From: Streptomyces macrolidinus
Lineage (GTDB): Bacteria; Actinomycetota; Actinomycetes; Streptomycetales; Streptomycetaceae
Reading direction: 5' to 3'
Assembly: GCF_023887685.1 (NCBI RefSeq)
Contig: NZ_JAMWMR010000005.1
Coordinates: 248,001-312,000, forward strand
Length of the DNA: 64,000 bases
The notes below the pieces were generated by a model. The model had not been told where the DNA came from and ran no database searches. It saw only the letters and a list, made by a program, of their open reading frames with translations. The position numbers and the translations under genes are program-made. Positions 49,339 to 59,381 of this stretch are shown piece by piece. How positions within the stretch are numbered: the stretch's first letter is position 1; each line of letters starts with the position of its first letter.

Positions 49339-49347
49339 GACTGAACA

Positions 49348-50607
49348 TTACGCCCGATCTCCCGAGCTGAAACGGGGTTCGACAGCACGGTTCGGACCAT
49401 TTTCCGAGGAAGCCGCAACCGCCCCCACCGCCACAGGAGCCCCCAGCACCCGCCCCGTGGCCAACAACACCACCAACGCCACCGCCCCCGCGGCACCCGG
49501 CACCGCGAAACCCCACACCGTGCCACCCCGCTCGATCACCGGCCCCGCCAGCCCCGTCCCCACCGACGCCCCCACCGTGAACGTCGTCACCAACCAGGAG
49601 AACGCCTCCGTGACCGTACCGCTCGGCGCATGCCGGTCCACGATGATGAACGCACACGCGATACACGGCGCCAGGAACACCCCCGCCACCACCGTGAGCA
49701 CCACCATCGCCACCACCCCCGGCAACAGCATCAACGGCAGATAACACAACGCCAACAGCCCCACCAGCACCCGCAACCGCCGCTCCGGCACACCACTCCA
49801 CCGCCGCGCCCCGTACACCGACCCACCGACCAGCGCACCCAACCCCAAGCCGGCCATCAGCCAGCCGTACACCGCGTTCCCGCCGTGGTCGTCGGCATAC
49901 GCCACCGCCGACACCTCGATGGAACCGATCGCGATCCCGACGAACAGGAACGAGCCGAGCAGCACGAGCAGCCCCGGCGAACGCAACGCACCGAGCCAGT
50001 GCGCCTCACGCGGCGCCGAACGCCACGCCCGCGACGGCGGAGACAGCACCACGACGAGCGCGCCCAGCACCCCCACCGCATTGAGCGCGATCAGCGCGAC
50101 CTGCGCGGACCACCAGGCCACGCACACCGTCACCAGCAGCGGGCCGAGGGTGAACATCACCTCCTGCGCCACCGCGTCCATCGCGTACGCCGTGTGCACC
50201 TGCTCCTCCCGGCGCAGCACCGCCGGCCACAGCGCACGCAGACCGCCCTCCAGCGGCGGCGTGAACAGCCCGGACACCACCATCGCCCCGTACGCCAGGG
50301 TCGGCGGCTCGATACCCGACAGAGCGAACACCGTCATCGCCAGCGCGGACACGATCGCCGCGGGCAACTGCACCCGCGGCTGACCGTGCAGATCCACCAA
50401 CCGGCCCAGCAACGGCTGCCCCACCGCATTGGCCACCCCATACACCGCGGCCAGCGCCCCGGCCAGGCTGTAACTGCCCCCCTCCGCCCGGACGAACAGC
50501 ACCACCGCGATCGCCGCGACGGCGTTCGGCAGCCGACCCACCAACGTCCCGACCAGCAGACGAGCCGCATGCCTCGCCCTGAGGATCTCCAGGTACCCGG
50601 CGGCCAT
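49348..50607 (-). CDS. MFS transporter
   Basis: 419 residues with twelve hydrophobic segments. RLPNAVAAIAVVLFV and GLFTPPLEGGLRALWPAVL lie in the first half; EAFSWLVTTFTVGASVGTG in the second. It resembles sugar-efflux or drug-efflux MFS proteins. It is divergent from a LacI regulator, so a carbohydrate-related substrate is possible. The pair lies inside the pupylation locus and has no obvious link to it. Confidence 0.88.
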   Translation of the reverse strand: MAAGYLEILRARHAARLLVGTLVGRLPNAVAAIAVVLFVRAEGGSYSLAGALAAVYGVANAVGQPLLGRLVDLHGQPRVQLPAAIVSALAMTVFALSGIEPPTLAYGAMVVSGLFTPPLEGGLRALWPAVLRREEQVHTAYAMDAVAQEVMFTLGPLLVTVCVAWWSAQVALIALNAVGVLGALVVVLSPPSRAWRSAPREAHWLGALRSPGLLVLLGSFLFVGIAIGSIEVSAVAYADDHGGNAVYGWLMAGLGLGALVGGSVYGARRWSGVPERRLRVLVGLLALCYLPLMLLPGVVAMVVLTVVAGVFLAPCIACAFIIVDRHAPSGTVTEAFSWLVTTFTVGASVGTGLAGPVIERGGTVWGFAVPGAAGAVALVVLLATGRVLGAPVAVGAVAASSENGPNRAVEPRFSSGDRA

Positions 50608-50616
50608 ACCCCATCC

Positions 50617-50637
50617 TTACGAAGTTTTACGTATAAC
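50617..50637. promoter_or_regulatory. AT-rich operator candidate between MFS and LacI genes
   Basis: The patch TTACGAAGTTTTACGTATAA is strikingly AT-rich for this genome and contains an inverted TACG/CGTA. It occupies the short divergent promoter region, as expected for a LacI-type operator. Confidence 0.4.
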
Positions 50638-50655
50638 CAACCCGCCATACGTACC

Positions 50656-51708
50656 ATGAGCGCTAACCGCACGTCCAGACGAAAGAGCAGGTCAACCGTG
50701 GCACGAGGGACCACGCGACCCACCAGCCGCGACGTCGCCCAAGCCGTCGGCGTCTCCCAGGCCGCCGTCTCCCTGGTCCTCGGCGACAAATGGCGCGGAC
50801 GCGTCTCCGAGACCACCGCCGAACGCGTCCGACAAGCCGCACAAGAACTCGGCTACCGCCCCAACCTCGCCGCACGCAACCTACGCCTCGGCCACACCCG
50901 CACCATCCTCCTCGTCGTACCCGCCCTGACCAGCGAATTCTTCGCAGGCGTCTACACCGGCGCCGCCACCGTCGCCGCCGAACACGGCTTCGGCGTCGTC
51001 CTCTACCCCTCCCCCGAAGGCATCGGCCCCGCCAAGAACCCCTTCCACTCCGCCCGCGCCGCACTCGACGGCATCATCGCCTCCTCCATGGCCGCGGACG
51101 CCCTCACCGCCCTCCGCGACGCCCCGCTCCCCCTCGTCATGCTCGACAGCGACCCCCACGCCACCCCCGGCGCCGCAACCGTCAACCTCGACATCCCCGA
51201 CGGCATGCGACAGATCGCCCACCACCTCCTGGCCCTCGGCCACCGCCACTTCCTCCACCTCGCGGCCGACATCCCCTCCTGGACCTTCACCACCCGAGCC
51301 CAAGAACTGGCCACACGCCTCACCACCACCCCCGGCACCACCCTCCGCACCACCCGCGCCCCCCTCACCATCGAAGGCGCCCGCACCGCCACCGAAGCCG
51401 CCCTCACCGCCCCCGGCCCCCGCCCCACCGCCCTCGTCTGCGACGACGACAAGCTCGCCATCGGCGCCTACAAGGCCGCCCGCCGCCTCGGCCTCCGCGT
51501 CCCCGACGACCTCTCCGTCACCGGCCTCGACGACCTCACCCTCGCCACCGCCATCGACCCCGAACTCACCACCGTCCACCTCGACGCCGAACTCTTCGGC
51601 CGACGCGGCATGCAAGCCCTCCTCGCCCTCCTCGAAGGCCACACCCCCGACCAGACCGACATCCCCGTCCACCTGATCGTCCGCGACTCCACCGCCCCAT
51701 CCCCCTGA
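50656..51708 (+). CDS. LacI-family transcriptional regulator
   Basis: 350 residues from ATG 50656. A GTG at 50698 has a better ribosome site (GAGCAGG) and gives VARGTTRPTSRDVAQAVGVS directly before the HTH. HTH: VSQAAVSLVLGDKWRG, RVRQAAQELGYRPN, with hinge AARNLRLGHTRTI. Effector domain: FFAGVYTGAATVAAEHGF, LVCDDDKLAIGAYKAARRLG, VTGLDDLTLATAIDPELTTV. It likely controls the divergent MFS gene. Codon third positions are overwhelmingly C. Confidence 0.93.
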   Translation: MSANRTSRRKSRSTVARGTTRPTSRDVAQAVGVSQAAVSLVLGDKWRGRVSETTAERVRQAAQELGYRPNLAARNLRLGHTRTILLVVPALTSEFFAGVYTGAATVAAEHGFGVVLYPSPEGIGPAKNPFHSARAALDGIIASSMAADALTALRDAPLPLVMLDSDPHATPGAATVNLDIPDGMRQIAHHLLALGHRHFLHLAADIPSWTFTTRAQELATRLTTTPGTTLRTTRAPLTIEGARTATEAALTAPGPRPTALVCDDDKLAIGAYKAARRLGLRVPDDLSVTGLDDLTLATAIDPELTTVHLDAELFGRRGMQALLALLEGHTPDQTDIPVHLIVRDSTAPSP

Positions 51709-51806
51709 CCACCGACCCCCACACACGCGTGCGCCCCGACCGAGAACGGCCGGGGCGCACACACGACAGGCGAGGACGCGCGCTCCTCACCCACCCGAAC
51801 GAGCGA

Positions 51807-52592
51807 TCACTTCTCCGCCCCCGAGGAACCCGAGTCCCCGGAGTCTCCGGAGCCCCCCGAGGTCTCCTCCTCGGCCTCCGAAGCAGCCGTACCGTCACCC
51901 TCCAGCAACCGGGCGAGCTGACGACCCACGATCCGCTTGAACTTACGCTGCTGCGGTCGCGTACGGTCCAGCACCGCGACCTCCAGACGATCCGCCGGAA
52001 TCTCCCGCTCACTGCCGTTCGTATCCCGCGACAGCGCCTGCACGGCCAGCTTCAACGCCTCCACCAACGTCATACCGTCCCGATGACGCTGCTCCAGGAA
52101 GCTGCTCACCGGCTCCGCGTTACCACCCACCGCGACCGAACCGTGCTCGTCCACGATCGACCCGTCATGCGGCAGCCGATAGATCTGGTCGCCCTCCGGG
52201 GTCTCCCCCACCTCGGCCACCACCAGCTCCACCTCGTACGGCTTCTCCGCCGCACTCGAGAAGATCGTGCCCAGCGTCTGCGCATACACGTTCGCAAGAC
52301 CCCGCGCGGTCACATCATCACGGTCGTACGTGTACCCCCGCAGATCCGCGTACCGCACACCACCGATCCGCAGATTCTCGTACTCGTTGTACTTACCGGC
52401 GGCGGCGAAACCGATCCGGTCATAGATCTCACTGAACTTGTGCAACGCACGAGACGGATTCTCACCGACGAACACGATGCCGTCGGCGTACTGCATCACG
52501 ACCAGACTGCGGCCGCGCGCGATGCCCTTACGGGCGTACTCCGCCCGGTCGGCCATGGCCTGCTGGGGGGAGACATAGAACGGCGTCGACAC
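51807..52592 (-). CDS. prcA: Proteasome alpha subunit
   Basis: 261 residues. It begins [20 protein letters not shown], the gate-forming N-terminus, then [19 protein letters not shown]. It lacks the catalytic Thr, as expected. The C-terminus is a low-complexity Ser/Gly/Glu tail. It forms the outer rings of the 20S core to which Mpa docks. 43 bp after prcB. Confidence 0.96.
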   Translation of the reverse strand: MSTPFYVSPQQAMADRAEYARKGIARGRSLVVMQYADGIVFVGENPSRALHKFSEIYDRIGFAAAGKYNEYENLRIGGVRYADLRGYTYDRDDVTARGLANVYAQTLGTIFSSAAEKPYEVELVVAEVGETPEGDQIYRLPHDGSIVDEHGSVAVGGNAEPVSSFLEQRHRDGMTLVEALKLAVQALSRDTNGSEREIPADRLEVAVLDRTRPQQRKFKRIVGRQLARLLEGDGTAASEAEEETSGGSGDSGDSGSSGAEK

Positions 52593-52635
52593 CGGTTATC
52601 CGTCCCTTTCTGTCGAAGTCATCGGAGCAACGTCA

Positions 52636-53478
52636 TCAGAGCAACGCGGCACTCGGACCGTCGGGCTGCTCCAGGCGCCGCTCCAGGACCGCGCGGGCGA
52701 TCTCGGAGGACTCCCCGTCGGTGAGCCGACGGCACCCCTCCTCGGTGATCACCGTGACCAGCGGATAGATCCGGCGCGCGACATCCGGACCACCCGTCGC
52801 CGAGTCGTCGTCCGCCGCGTCGTACAGGGCCTGGACCACCAGGGTCGTGGCCTGCTCCTCGGACAGGTCCTCACGGAACAGCTTCTTCATCGCACCCCGC
52901 GCGAAGAGCGAACCGGAGCCCGTGGCCGCGAAGGCACGCTCCTCGAAGCGGCCACCCGTCACGTCGTAGGAGAAGATACGACCCTTCTCGCGGTCCAGGT
53001 CATAGCCCGCGAAGAGCGGCACCACGGCCAGACCCTGCATGGCCATACCGAGGTTGGAACGGATCATGGTCGACAGGCGGTTCGCCTTGCCCTCCAGCGA
53101 GAGCTGAACGCCTTCGACCTTCTCGAAGTGCTCCAGCTCCAACTGGAACAGCTTCACCATCTCCACGGCGAGACCCGCCGTGCCGGCGATACCCACCGCC
53201 GAGTACTCGTCCGCCGGGAACACCTTCTCCATGTCCCGCTGCGAGATCAGATTGCCCATGGTCGCCCGCCGGTCACCCGCGAGCACGACGCCCCCCGGGA
53301 ACGTCGCGGCCACGATCGTGGTGCCGTGCGGGGCCTCGATCACACCCTGGGCAGGCAACTGCCGCTTGCCGGGCAGCAGCTCGGGCTGATGCTCGGCGAG
53401 GAAGTCCATGAAGGACGACGACCCAGGCGTCAGGAAGGCAGCCGGTAGACGCCCGGTGCTACGAGGGTTGGCTTCCAC
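52636..53478 (-). CDS. prcB: Proteasome beta subunit
   Basis: 280 residues from GTG 53478 (ribosome site GGAAGG). A propeptide of about 53 residues ends at HG in [18 protein letters not shown], so autocleavage should expose the catalytic Thr of [24 protein letters not shown] and [15 protein letters not shown] are core features. It forms the inner rings. The start lies 48 bp inside the upstream endonuclease-VII-like gene, so the two are translationally linked. Confidence 0.97.
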   Translation of the reverse strand: MEANPRSTGRLPAAFLTPGSSSFMDFLAEHQPELLPGKRQLPAQGVIEAPHGTTIVAATFPGGVVLAGDRRATMGNLISQRDMEKVFPADEYSAVGIAGTAGLAVEMVKLFQLELEHFEKVEGVQLSLEGKANRLSTMIRSNLGMAMQGLAVVPLFAGYDLDREKGRIFSYDVTGGRFEERAFAATGSGSLFARGAMKKLFREDLSEEQATTLVVQALYDAADDDSATGGPDVARRIYPLVTVITEEGCRRLTDGESSEIARAVLERRLEQPDGPSAALL

Positions 53479-54023
53479 GCGTTTCCTTCCACGTATGTCG
53501 CGGCCCGCCGTATCACGTCGGGCCGATCCTTGAACTGCCCCAGCGCAGCGTTGCAACTGAAGCACAGTACGCCACGGACCCTACCCGTCTCATGGCAGTG
53601 GTCCACATGCGCCGCAGGGGCCGCCAGACAGATGCAGCAGACGCCGCCCTGGGAGGCGACCAGCTCGTCACGTTCGGCTTCGGTGATGCCGTACTGGCGC
53701 TTCAGATGACCCGCACGGCCCTTGGCTGCCCGGCAGGCCTTGCAACTCGTCGAGAGGCCGTCAGATGCCGTTGCGTTGCGATGCCACTCCCTGTGAGGCT
53801 TGACCTCACCGCAGCTCCGACAGAATTTGTGTCCGTCGGGCGTCGCCACTCGGGGTCGAATGTTCTTACCCCTCGCCACTTGCCGAGCCTGGTGATATGC
53901 AGCCCAGCATTCCCGACAGTAGGCCTGCAGCCCGTCACGGGCCGACTTGTTGTTGGCGAAGGCTGCTCGCGGCTTGTCCTCCTTGCAGCGCGAGCAGCGC
54001 TTCACCATCTGCTGTTCGCTCAC
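53430..54023 (-). CDS. Endonuclease VII-like protein (recombination endonuclease VII/HNH-type)
   Basis: 197 residues. Two N-terminal CxxC-CxxC modules ([13 protein letters not shown] to YCREC, and [15 protein letters not shown] to CKAC) precede an endonuclease VII domain, with [19 protein letters not shown], then [16 protein letters not shown]. The zinc cysteines and the DHCH catalytic motif of the phage T4 gp49-like fold are intact. It overlaps the start of prcB by 49 bp and lies just after pup. GTG 54023 is the chosen start; MVKRC at 54008 is possible. Role in a proteasome operon unknown. Confidence 0.9.
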   Translation of the reverse strand: MSEQQMVKRCSRCKEDKPRAAFANNKSARDGLQAYCRECWAAYHQARQVARGKNIRPRVATPDGHKFCRSCGEVKPHREWHRNATASDGLSTSCKACRAAKGRAGHLKRQYGITEAERDELVASQGGVCCICLAAPAAHVDHCHETGRVRGVLCFSCNAALGQFKDRPDVIRRAATYVEGNAWKPTLVAPGVYRLPS

Positions 54024-54078
54024 TCCCCACCCCGAACTCTCGGATATTAGATTCGAAGGAAATCTAGCAGCCCGGCCT

Positions 54079-54297
54079 TCATTCCCCACCCTTCTGAACG
54101 AATGAGCGAACGAAATCCTCTGCATTCTCCTCGAGGACATCGTCAATTTCGTCCAGCACCGAGTCCACGTCATCCGACAATTTCTCGTGCCGCTCCTTGA
54201 CGTCCTCCGAAGCCTGCGCGTCCTGCGCCTGCTCCTCGACCTCCTCCGTGGAGCGCGTCGCCTTCTGCTGGCCGCCGCCGGTGTCCTTGGTCGCCAT
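54079..54297 (-). CDS. pup: Prokaryotic ubiquitin-like protein Pup
   Basis: 72 residues: MATKDTGGGQQKATRSTEEV to a C-terminus VRSFVQKGGE. The disordered acidic body carries the helix bound by Mpa (residues about 30-60). It ends in Glu, not Gln, so it is ready for PafA without deamidation by Dop. Between dop and the endonuclease VII-like gene. Confidence 0.97.
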   Translation of the reverse strand: MATKDTGGGQQKATRSTEEVEEQAQDAQASEDVKERHEKLSDDVDSVLDEIDDVLEENAEDFVRSFVQKGGE

Positions 54298-54453
54298 AAC
54301 CCTCACCCCGCTCAGTTCGCCCGACATGGTCGGCATTCCCGTCGATCGGTGATGATCAGACCCTACTCGCCAGGTCCGACATCGGCCCCGCAGTTGCTCC
54401 AACGTACGGGGACCATCTCGATGATTCCCGGTCGCCGTGATTTCCACCCTCGC

Positions 54454-55965
54454 TCAGCCGCCCGAGAGGACCCTGACCAGATCCTCCGCCGTGCGGCAGC
54501 GGTCCAGGAGTTCCTTGACGTGATTACGCGTTCCGCGAAGCGGTTCCAGGGTGGGGACGCGCTGCAGGGAGTCCCGGCCGGGCAGGTCGAAGATCACCGA
54601 GTCCCAGGACGCCGCCGCGACGTCGTCCGCGTACTGCTCGAGGCAGCGACCGCGGAAGTAGGCGCGGGTGTCCTCCGGGGGCTTCGTACGGGCCCGCTCG
54701 ATGGCGTCGTCGGTCAGGAGGCGCTTCATGCGGCCACGGGCGACCAGGCGGTTGTAGAGGCCCTTCTCGGCGCGTACGTCGGCGTACTGGAGGTCGACGA
54801 GGTGCAGCCGGGCGGCGTCCCAGTCGAGGTTGTCGCGGCGCCGGTAGCCCTCCATGAGTTCTCGTTTGGCGACCCAGTCGAGTTCGCCGGCCAGGCTCAT
54901 GGGGTCCCGCTCCAGGCGGTTGAGGGTGTCTTCCCAGCGGGTCAGGACGTCCTTGGTCTGTTCGTCGGCGTCGGCTCCGTAGCGCTCCTCGACGTATTTG
55001 CGCGAGAGCTCGTAGTACTCCATCTGGAGTTGCACGGCGGTGAGTGTCCGGCCGCTGCGGAGGGTGATCAGGTGCTTGAGGCTCGGGTCGTGGGAGACCT
55101 GGTGGAGGGTGCGTACGGGCTGGTCGACGGCGAGGTCGACGGCGATGAAGCCGTCTTCGATCATGGAGAGCACGAGGGCGGTGGTGCCCAGCTTGAGATA
55201 GGTCGAGATCTCGGAGAGGTTGGCGTCGCCGATGATCACATGGAGGCGGCGGTACTTCTCGGCGTCGGCATGGGGCTCGTCGCGGGTGTTGATGATGGGG
55301 CGCTTGAGGGTGGTCTCGAGGCCTACCTCGACCTCGAAGTAGTCGGCGCGCTGGCTGAGCTGGAAGCCGTGTTCGTTTCCGTCCTGGCCGATGCCGACGC
55401 GGCCCGCTCCGGCGAAGACGGGGCGGGAGACGAAGAAGGGGGTGAGGTGGCGCACGATGTCCGAGAAGGGGGTGTCCCGCTTCATCAGGTAGTTCTCGTG
55501 CGTGCCGTAGGAGGCGCCCTTGTTGTCGGTGTTGTTCTTGTAGAGGTGGATGGGCTGGGCGCCGGGGAGCTGGGCGGCTCGTTCGGCGGCCTCGGCCATG
55601 ATGCGTTCGCCGGCCTTGTCCCAGAGGACGGCGTCGCGGGGGTTGGTGACTTCGGGGGCGCTGTATTCGGGGTGTGCGTGGTCGACGTAGAGGCGTGCCC
55701 CGTTGGTGAGGATGACGTTGGCGAGGCCGATGTCCTCGTCGGTGAGCTGGCTGGAGTCGGCGGCTTCGCGGGCGAGGTCGAAGCCTCGCGCGTCCCGTAG
55801 CGGGTTCTCTTCCTCGAAGTCCCAGCGGGCCCGGCGGGCCCGGTGCATCGCCGCGGCGTAGGCGTTGACGATCTGGGATGAGGTGAGCATGGCATTGGCG
55901 TTGGGGTGGCCGGGGACGGAGATGCCGTACTCCGTCTCGATGCCCATTACTCGCCGTACGGTCAT
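54454..55965 (-). CDS. dop: Pup deamidase/depupylase Dop
   Basis: 503 residues from ATG 55965 after [56 protein letters not shown] and [16 protein letters not shown] are shared with PafA; the extra Dop segment before residue 100 ([20 protein letters not shown]) is present. Because Pup here already ends in Glu, its main job should be removing Pup from tagged proteins. Confidence 0.96.
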   Translation of the reverse strand: MTVRRVMGIETEYGISVPGHPNANAMLTSSQIVNAYAAAMHRARRARWDFEEENPLRDARGFDLAREAADSSQLTDEDIGLANVILTNGARLYVDHAHPEYSAPEVTNPRDAVLWDKAGERIMAEAAERAAQLPGAQPIHLYKNNTDNKGASYGTHENYLMKRDTPFSDIVRHLTPFFVSRPVFAGAGRVGIGQDGNEHGFQLSQRADYFEVEVGLETTLKRPIINTRDEPHADAEKYRRLHVIIGDANLSEISTYLKLGTTALVLSMIEDGFIAVDLAVDQPVRTLHQVSHDPSLKHLITLRSGRTLTAVQLQMEYYELSRKYVEERYGADADEQTKDVLTRWEDTLNRLERDPMSLAGELDWVAKRELMEGYRRRDNLDWDAARLHLVDLQYADVRAEKGLYNRLVARGRMKRLLTDDAIERARTKPPEDTRAYFRGRCLEQYADDVAAASWDSVIFDLPGRDSLQRVPTLEPLRGTRNHVKELLDRCRTAEDLVRVLSGG

Positions 55966-56154
55966 GCGGCCCTCCTTGCCAGGCGGCGCCCTTGGTCGGG
56001 GCGGCGCTCCGTTACCGCTGGTGTTCCGGTGCGCGTGCGGTGCCCGTCCCCGCACGGCGCGACGTGGCGGTACGAACGAGCCTAGAACGCCTTTGCGGTG
56101 GTGGGGAGATCATTTGGTTGTTTGTCTTGTAGTGATGCGGCCGGAAATGCAGGT

Positions 56155-56187
56155 GGCTGCGGGTGCCCGGTGGGGCCACCCGCAGCC
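56155..56187 (-). terminator. Hairpin after mpa
   Basis: GGCTGCGGGTG (56155-56165) pairs with CACCCGCAGCC (56177-56187) around an 11-nt loop, 10 bp beyond the mpa stop. It separates mpa from dop. Confidence 0.85.
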
Positions 56188-56197
56188 GCCCTGTGTT

Positions 56198-57964
56198 TTA
56201 CAGGTATTGACCGGTGTTTGCCACCGTGTCGATGGAGCGCCCGGTGTCTGCGCCTTGCTTTCCGGTGATGAGGGTGCGGATGTAGACGATCCGTTCGCCC
56301 TTCTTTCCGGAGATGCGGGCCCAGTCGTCGGGGTTGGTGGTGTTGGGCAGGTCCTCGTTCTCCTTGAACTCGTCCACGCAGGCCTGGAGGATGTGGGAGA
56401 CCCTGAGGCCCTTTTGGCTGTGTTCCAGGAAGTCCTTGATCGCCATCTTCTTGGCGCGTCCGACGATGTTCTCGATCATGGCGCCGGAGTTGAAGTCCTT
56501 GAAGTAGAGGACTTCCTTGTCGCCGTTGGCGTAGGTGACTTCGAGGAAGCGGTTCTCGTCGGATTCGGCGTACATCTGTTCCACGGCGGTCTGGATCATG
56601 CCGTGGATGGTGGCGGCCTTGTCTCCTCCGTGTTCGCTGACGTCGTCGGCGTGCAGGGGGAGGTTCTCCGTGAGGTACTTCCCGAAGATGTCCTTGGCCG
56701 CTTCGGCGTCCGGACGTTCGATCTTGATCTTCACGTCGAGGCGGCCGGGCCGCAGGATGGCGGGGTCGATCATGTCCTCACGGTTGGAGGCACCGATGAC
56801 CACGACGTTCTGCAGGCCTTCGACACCGTCGATCTCGGCGAGGAGCTGAGGGACGATGGTGTTCTCGACGTCGGAGCTGACGCCGGAGCCGCGGGTGCGG
56901 AAGAGGGATTCCATCTCGTCGAAGAAGACGATGACGGGGGTTCCCTCGCCGGCCTTCTCGCGGGCGCGCTGGAAGACGAGGCGGATCTGCCGCTCGGTCT
57001 CGCCGACGTACTTGTTGAGGAGCTCGGGGCCCTTGATGTTGAGGAAGAAGCTCTTGCCGGCGGCCTGGCCGGTCACCTCGGCGACCTTCTTGGCCAGGGA
57101 GTTGGCGACGGCCTTGGCGATGAGTGTCTTGCCGCATCCGGGGGGCCCGTAGAGCAGGACGCCCTTGGGCGGGCGCAGTTCGTGCTCCTTGAACAGGTCG
57201 GGGTAGAGGTACGGGAGTTCGACCGCGTCACGGATGGCTTCGATCTGGCCGGCGAGGCCGCCGATCGCTTCGTAGCCGATGTCGGGTACCTCTTCGAGGA
57301 CCAGCTCCTCGACTTCGCTCTTGGGTACGACTTCGTAGACGTAGCCGGAGCGGGTTTCGAGCAGGAGGGCGTCGCCGGGGCGGATGGTGACGTCCAGCAG
57401 CGGCTCGGCGAGCCGTACCACCCGTTCCTCGTCGGTGTGTCCGAGGACGAGGGCGCGTTCGCCGTCCTCGAGGATCTCCTTGAGGGTGACGATGTCGCCG
57501 ATGCGCTCGAACTCCATGGCCTCGACCACGTTGAGCGCTTCGTTGAGCATCACTTCCTGGCCGCGGCGCAGTTCGTCGACCTCTACGCCGGGGCTGACGT
57601 TCACCCTGAGCTTGCGGCCTCCGGTGAAGATGTCGGCCGTGCCGTCCTCGTTCGCCTGGAGGAAGACGCCGAAGCCGGCGGGCGGCTGTGCGAGGCGGTC
57701 GACTTCTTCCTTGAGGGCCACGATCTGGTCGCGGGCCTCACGGAGTGTGTTGGCGAGTCGTTCGTTCTGGGCGGACACGCCGGCCAGGTTGGTCTGCAGC
57801 TCGACGATCCGCTCTTCGAGAATCCTCGTGTGTCGCGGAGAGTCGGCGAGCTTGCGTCGCAGGACGGCGATCTCCTGCTCAAGGTAGGCGATCTGCCCGG
57901 CCGGGTCGTCGGACCCTCGTCCCGGGCGGATGCCGCGGTTCATGTCGTCGTCGTGGGCTGCCAC
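56198..57964 (-). CDS. mpa: Proteasome-associated AAA ATPase Mpa/ARC
   Basis: 588 residues from GTG 57964 (AGGAGG eight bases upstream). N-terminal coiled coil (about 25-80) that binds Pup, two OB domains (about 95-240), then AAA domain with Walker [18 protein letters not shown], Walker [17 protein letters not shown] and arginine-finger region [11 protein letters not shown]. The C-terminus ...NTGQYL has the penultimate Tyr used to open the proteasome gate. It unfolds pupylated proteins into PrcBA. Confidence 0.97.
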   Translation of the reverse strand: MAAHDDDMNRGIRPGRGSDDPAGQIAYLEQEIAVLRRKLADSPRHTRILEERIVELQTNLAGVSAQNERLANTLREARDQIVALKEEVDRLAQPPAGFGVFLQANEDGTADIFTGGRKLRVNVSPGVEVDELRRGQEVMLNEALNVVEAMEFERIGDIVTLKEILEDGERALVLGHTDEERVVRLAEPLLDVTIRPGDALLLETRSGYVYEVVPKSEVEELVLEEVPDIGYEAIGGLAGQIEAIRDAVELPYLYPDLFKEHELRPPKGVLLYGPPGCGKTLIAKAVANSLAKKVAEVTGQAAGKSFFLNIKGPELLNKYVGETERQIRLVFQRAREKAGEGTPVIVFFDEMESLFRTRGSGVSSDVENTIVPQLLAEIDGVEGLQNVVVIGASNREDMIDPAILRPGRLDVKIKIERPDAEAAKDIFGKYLTENLPLHADDVSEHGGDKAATIHGMIQTAVEQMYAESDENRFLEVTYANGDKEVLYFKDFNSGAMIENIVGRAKKMAIKDFLEHSQKGLRVSHILQACVDEFKENEDLPNTTNPDDWARISGKKGERIVYIRTLITGKQGADTGRSIDTVANTGQYL

Positions 57965-58208
57965 GGTCCTCACCTCCTCTTAGGGGAGCTGGACGCTTCC
58001 AGACCCTACCTGGGTGGGTGGCGATTGAAACCCCTAGATCACAAAGACTGCGGGGTGTGTCCGATCTTCACCCTTGCGCTCTCCCTCACGCCAGGGGAAT
58101 ACCCACCGAACATGATTGGGAAGCGGCCGAAGGTAGGGTCGGAGTGTTCAACACCCGTCAGAGCTGGCCTGATTCCCGGGCGGCTCCGCGCAGGAATCGG
58201 CAGGAGAG

Positions 58209-58514
58209 ATGACCGTGCAGCAGCAGGCCTCAGTGGACGGCGAGGCGCTGGAGGTCTGGATCGACCAGGATCTGTGTACCGGTGACGGCATCTGTGCCCA
58301 GTACGCGCCCGAGGTCTTCGAGCTGGACATCGACGGCTTGGCGTACGTGAAGGGCCCGGAGGAGGAGCTTCTCCAGGCCAGGGGGGCCACAACGCCCGTA
58401 CCGCTGCCGCTTCTCACGGATGTGGTCGACTCGGCGCGGGAGTGTCCCGGGGAGTGCATTCATGTGCGTCGGGTCGCGGACGGGGTGGAGTTGTACGGTC
58501 CCGACGTGGAGTGA
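58209..58514 (+). CDS. Ferredoxin ([3Fe-4S]-type, P450-associated class)
   Basis: 101 residues. VWIDQDLCTGDGICAQYAPEV and the distal ECPGECIHV place cluster cysteines as C-x5-C ... C-P, the pattern of single-cluster Streptomyces ferredoxins. It would carry one electron to a partner such as a P450; none is nearby. An AGGAGA ribosome site precedes the ATG. Divergent from mpa. Confidence 0.9.
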   Translation: MTVQQQASVDGEALEVWIDQDLCTGDGICAQYAPEVFELDIDGLAYVKGPEEELLQARGATTPVPLPLLTDVVDSARECPGECIHVRRVADGVELYGPDVE

Positions 58515-58595
58515 TCGTACGACCACTGCGCGCCATGTGTGGCTGGATTTGGCGCATCTGGTGTGCGGGGCCGGTGAGGTGGGCGGGACCGGGGG

Positions 58596-59168
58596 TCACA
58601 CGCTGCGGGCTTCGGAGGGCGTGGAGCGGATGAACGCGCCGTTGTTCCAATGCCACTTGGCGGGGGTCTTCCGGTCGGGGCAGCAACTCGGTACGTCGGG
58701 CGAGGAGTAGCCGACGAGGGTGGCGGTGACGGCTGCGTCGCGGAGGGCGAAGTCCGTGACCGTGAGGCGGTCCTCGGGGTCGACGAGGGTGGCGACGACG
58801 CGAGGCTTCGGGGAGTCGGCGGCGCGCGTGAGGACGTAGATGCCGTCGGGTGGGCTGCCCATGCCTGCGTCGCAGTGGACGACGGCCACGGTTTCGGGGC
58901 GGCCGTCGCCGTCGAGGTCGCCTGTGGCCTGCTGCTTCACGACGGGCTCGGCGGTGCCGCACTGGAGGGGGAAGTCGGCGTCGGCGGGGTCGGGGGCCGC
59001 CGCGGTGGCGGGTGTCTTGGCCCGGTGGGAGGGCTGGGCGGCGGTGGCCGGGCCGGGCTGGAACAGCGAGGAGAGGGCGATCACGCTGGAGACGGCGGCG
59101 GCCGTGATGATCCAGTGGAGGGGCCGGGTGGTGGCGTGGGCCAGTTCCGGGACAACGGGGTGCTGCAC
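58596..59168 (-). CDS. Secreted or membrane-anchored protein, unknown function
   Basis: 190 residues from GTG 59168 (an in-frame ATG at 59222 is the alternative). One hydrophobic segment near 18-35 (WIITAAAVSSVIALSSLF) acts as signal or anchor. The mature part contains ATGDLDGDGRPETVAVVHCD, which resembles an FG-GAP/VCBS calcium-loop motif, and four cysteines that could pair. I recognise no family. Confidence 0.75.
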   Translation of the reverse strand: MQHPVVPELAHATTRPLHWIITAAAVSSVIALSSLFQPGPATAAQPSHRAKTPATAAAPDPADADFPLQCGTAEPVVKQQATGDLDGDGRPETVAVVHCDAGMGSPPDGIYVLTRAADSPKPRVVATLVDPEDRLTVTDFALRDAAVTATLVGYSSPDVPSCCPDRKTPAKWHWNNGAFIRSTPSEARSV

Positions 59169-59303
59169 GAGAGAGGTGTCTCCTGTGAGGCTGTGCCGGT
59201 GGGGTGTCCCGCATCGTGCCACACGTCACAGTGCGGCGGAACGGTGGGGTCCGTGCTGCTGGCGGTGCGTCAGGTGTGATCGCCTGCCGGTGGTTCAACG
59301 AGT

Positions 59304-59355
59304 GAGCGCCGTGGCCGAGTTCCCGGATGTCGGGGGGAACTCGGCCACGGCGCTC
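59304..59355 (-). terminator. Perfect 21-bp hairpin after trmI
   Basis: The arm at 59304-59324 (GAGCGCCGTGGCC then GAGTTCCC) is exactly complementary to 59335-59355 across a 10-nt loop. It is the longest perfect stem I found in the window and lies 27 bp past the trmI stop. Confidence 0.92.
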
Positions 59356-59381
59356 GTGAGTTGGCGGGGGCGTGGGCCGTG

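Noticed and set aside
43202..58514. A novel proteolysis system
   Set aside because: The genes are the well-known Pup-proteasome system in its usual Streptomyces order; only the endonuclease VII-like gene is out of the ordinary.
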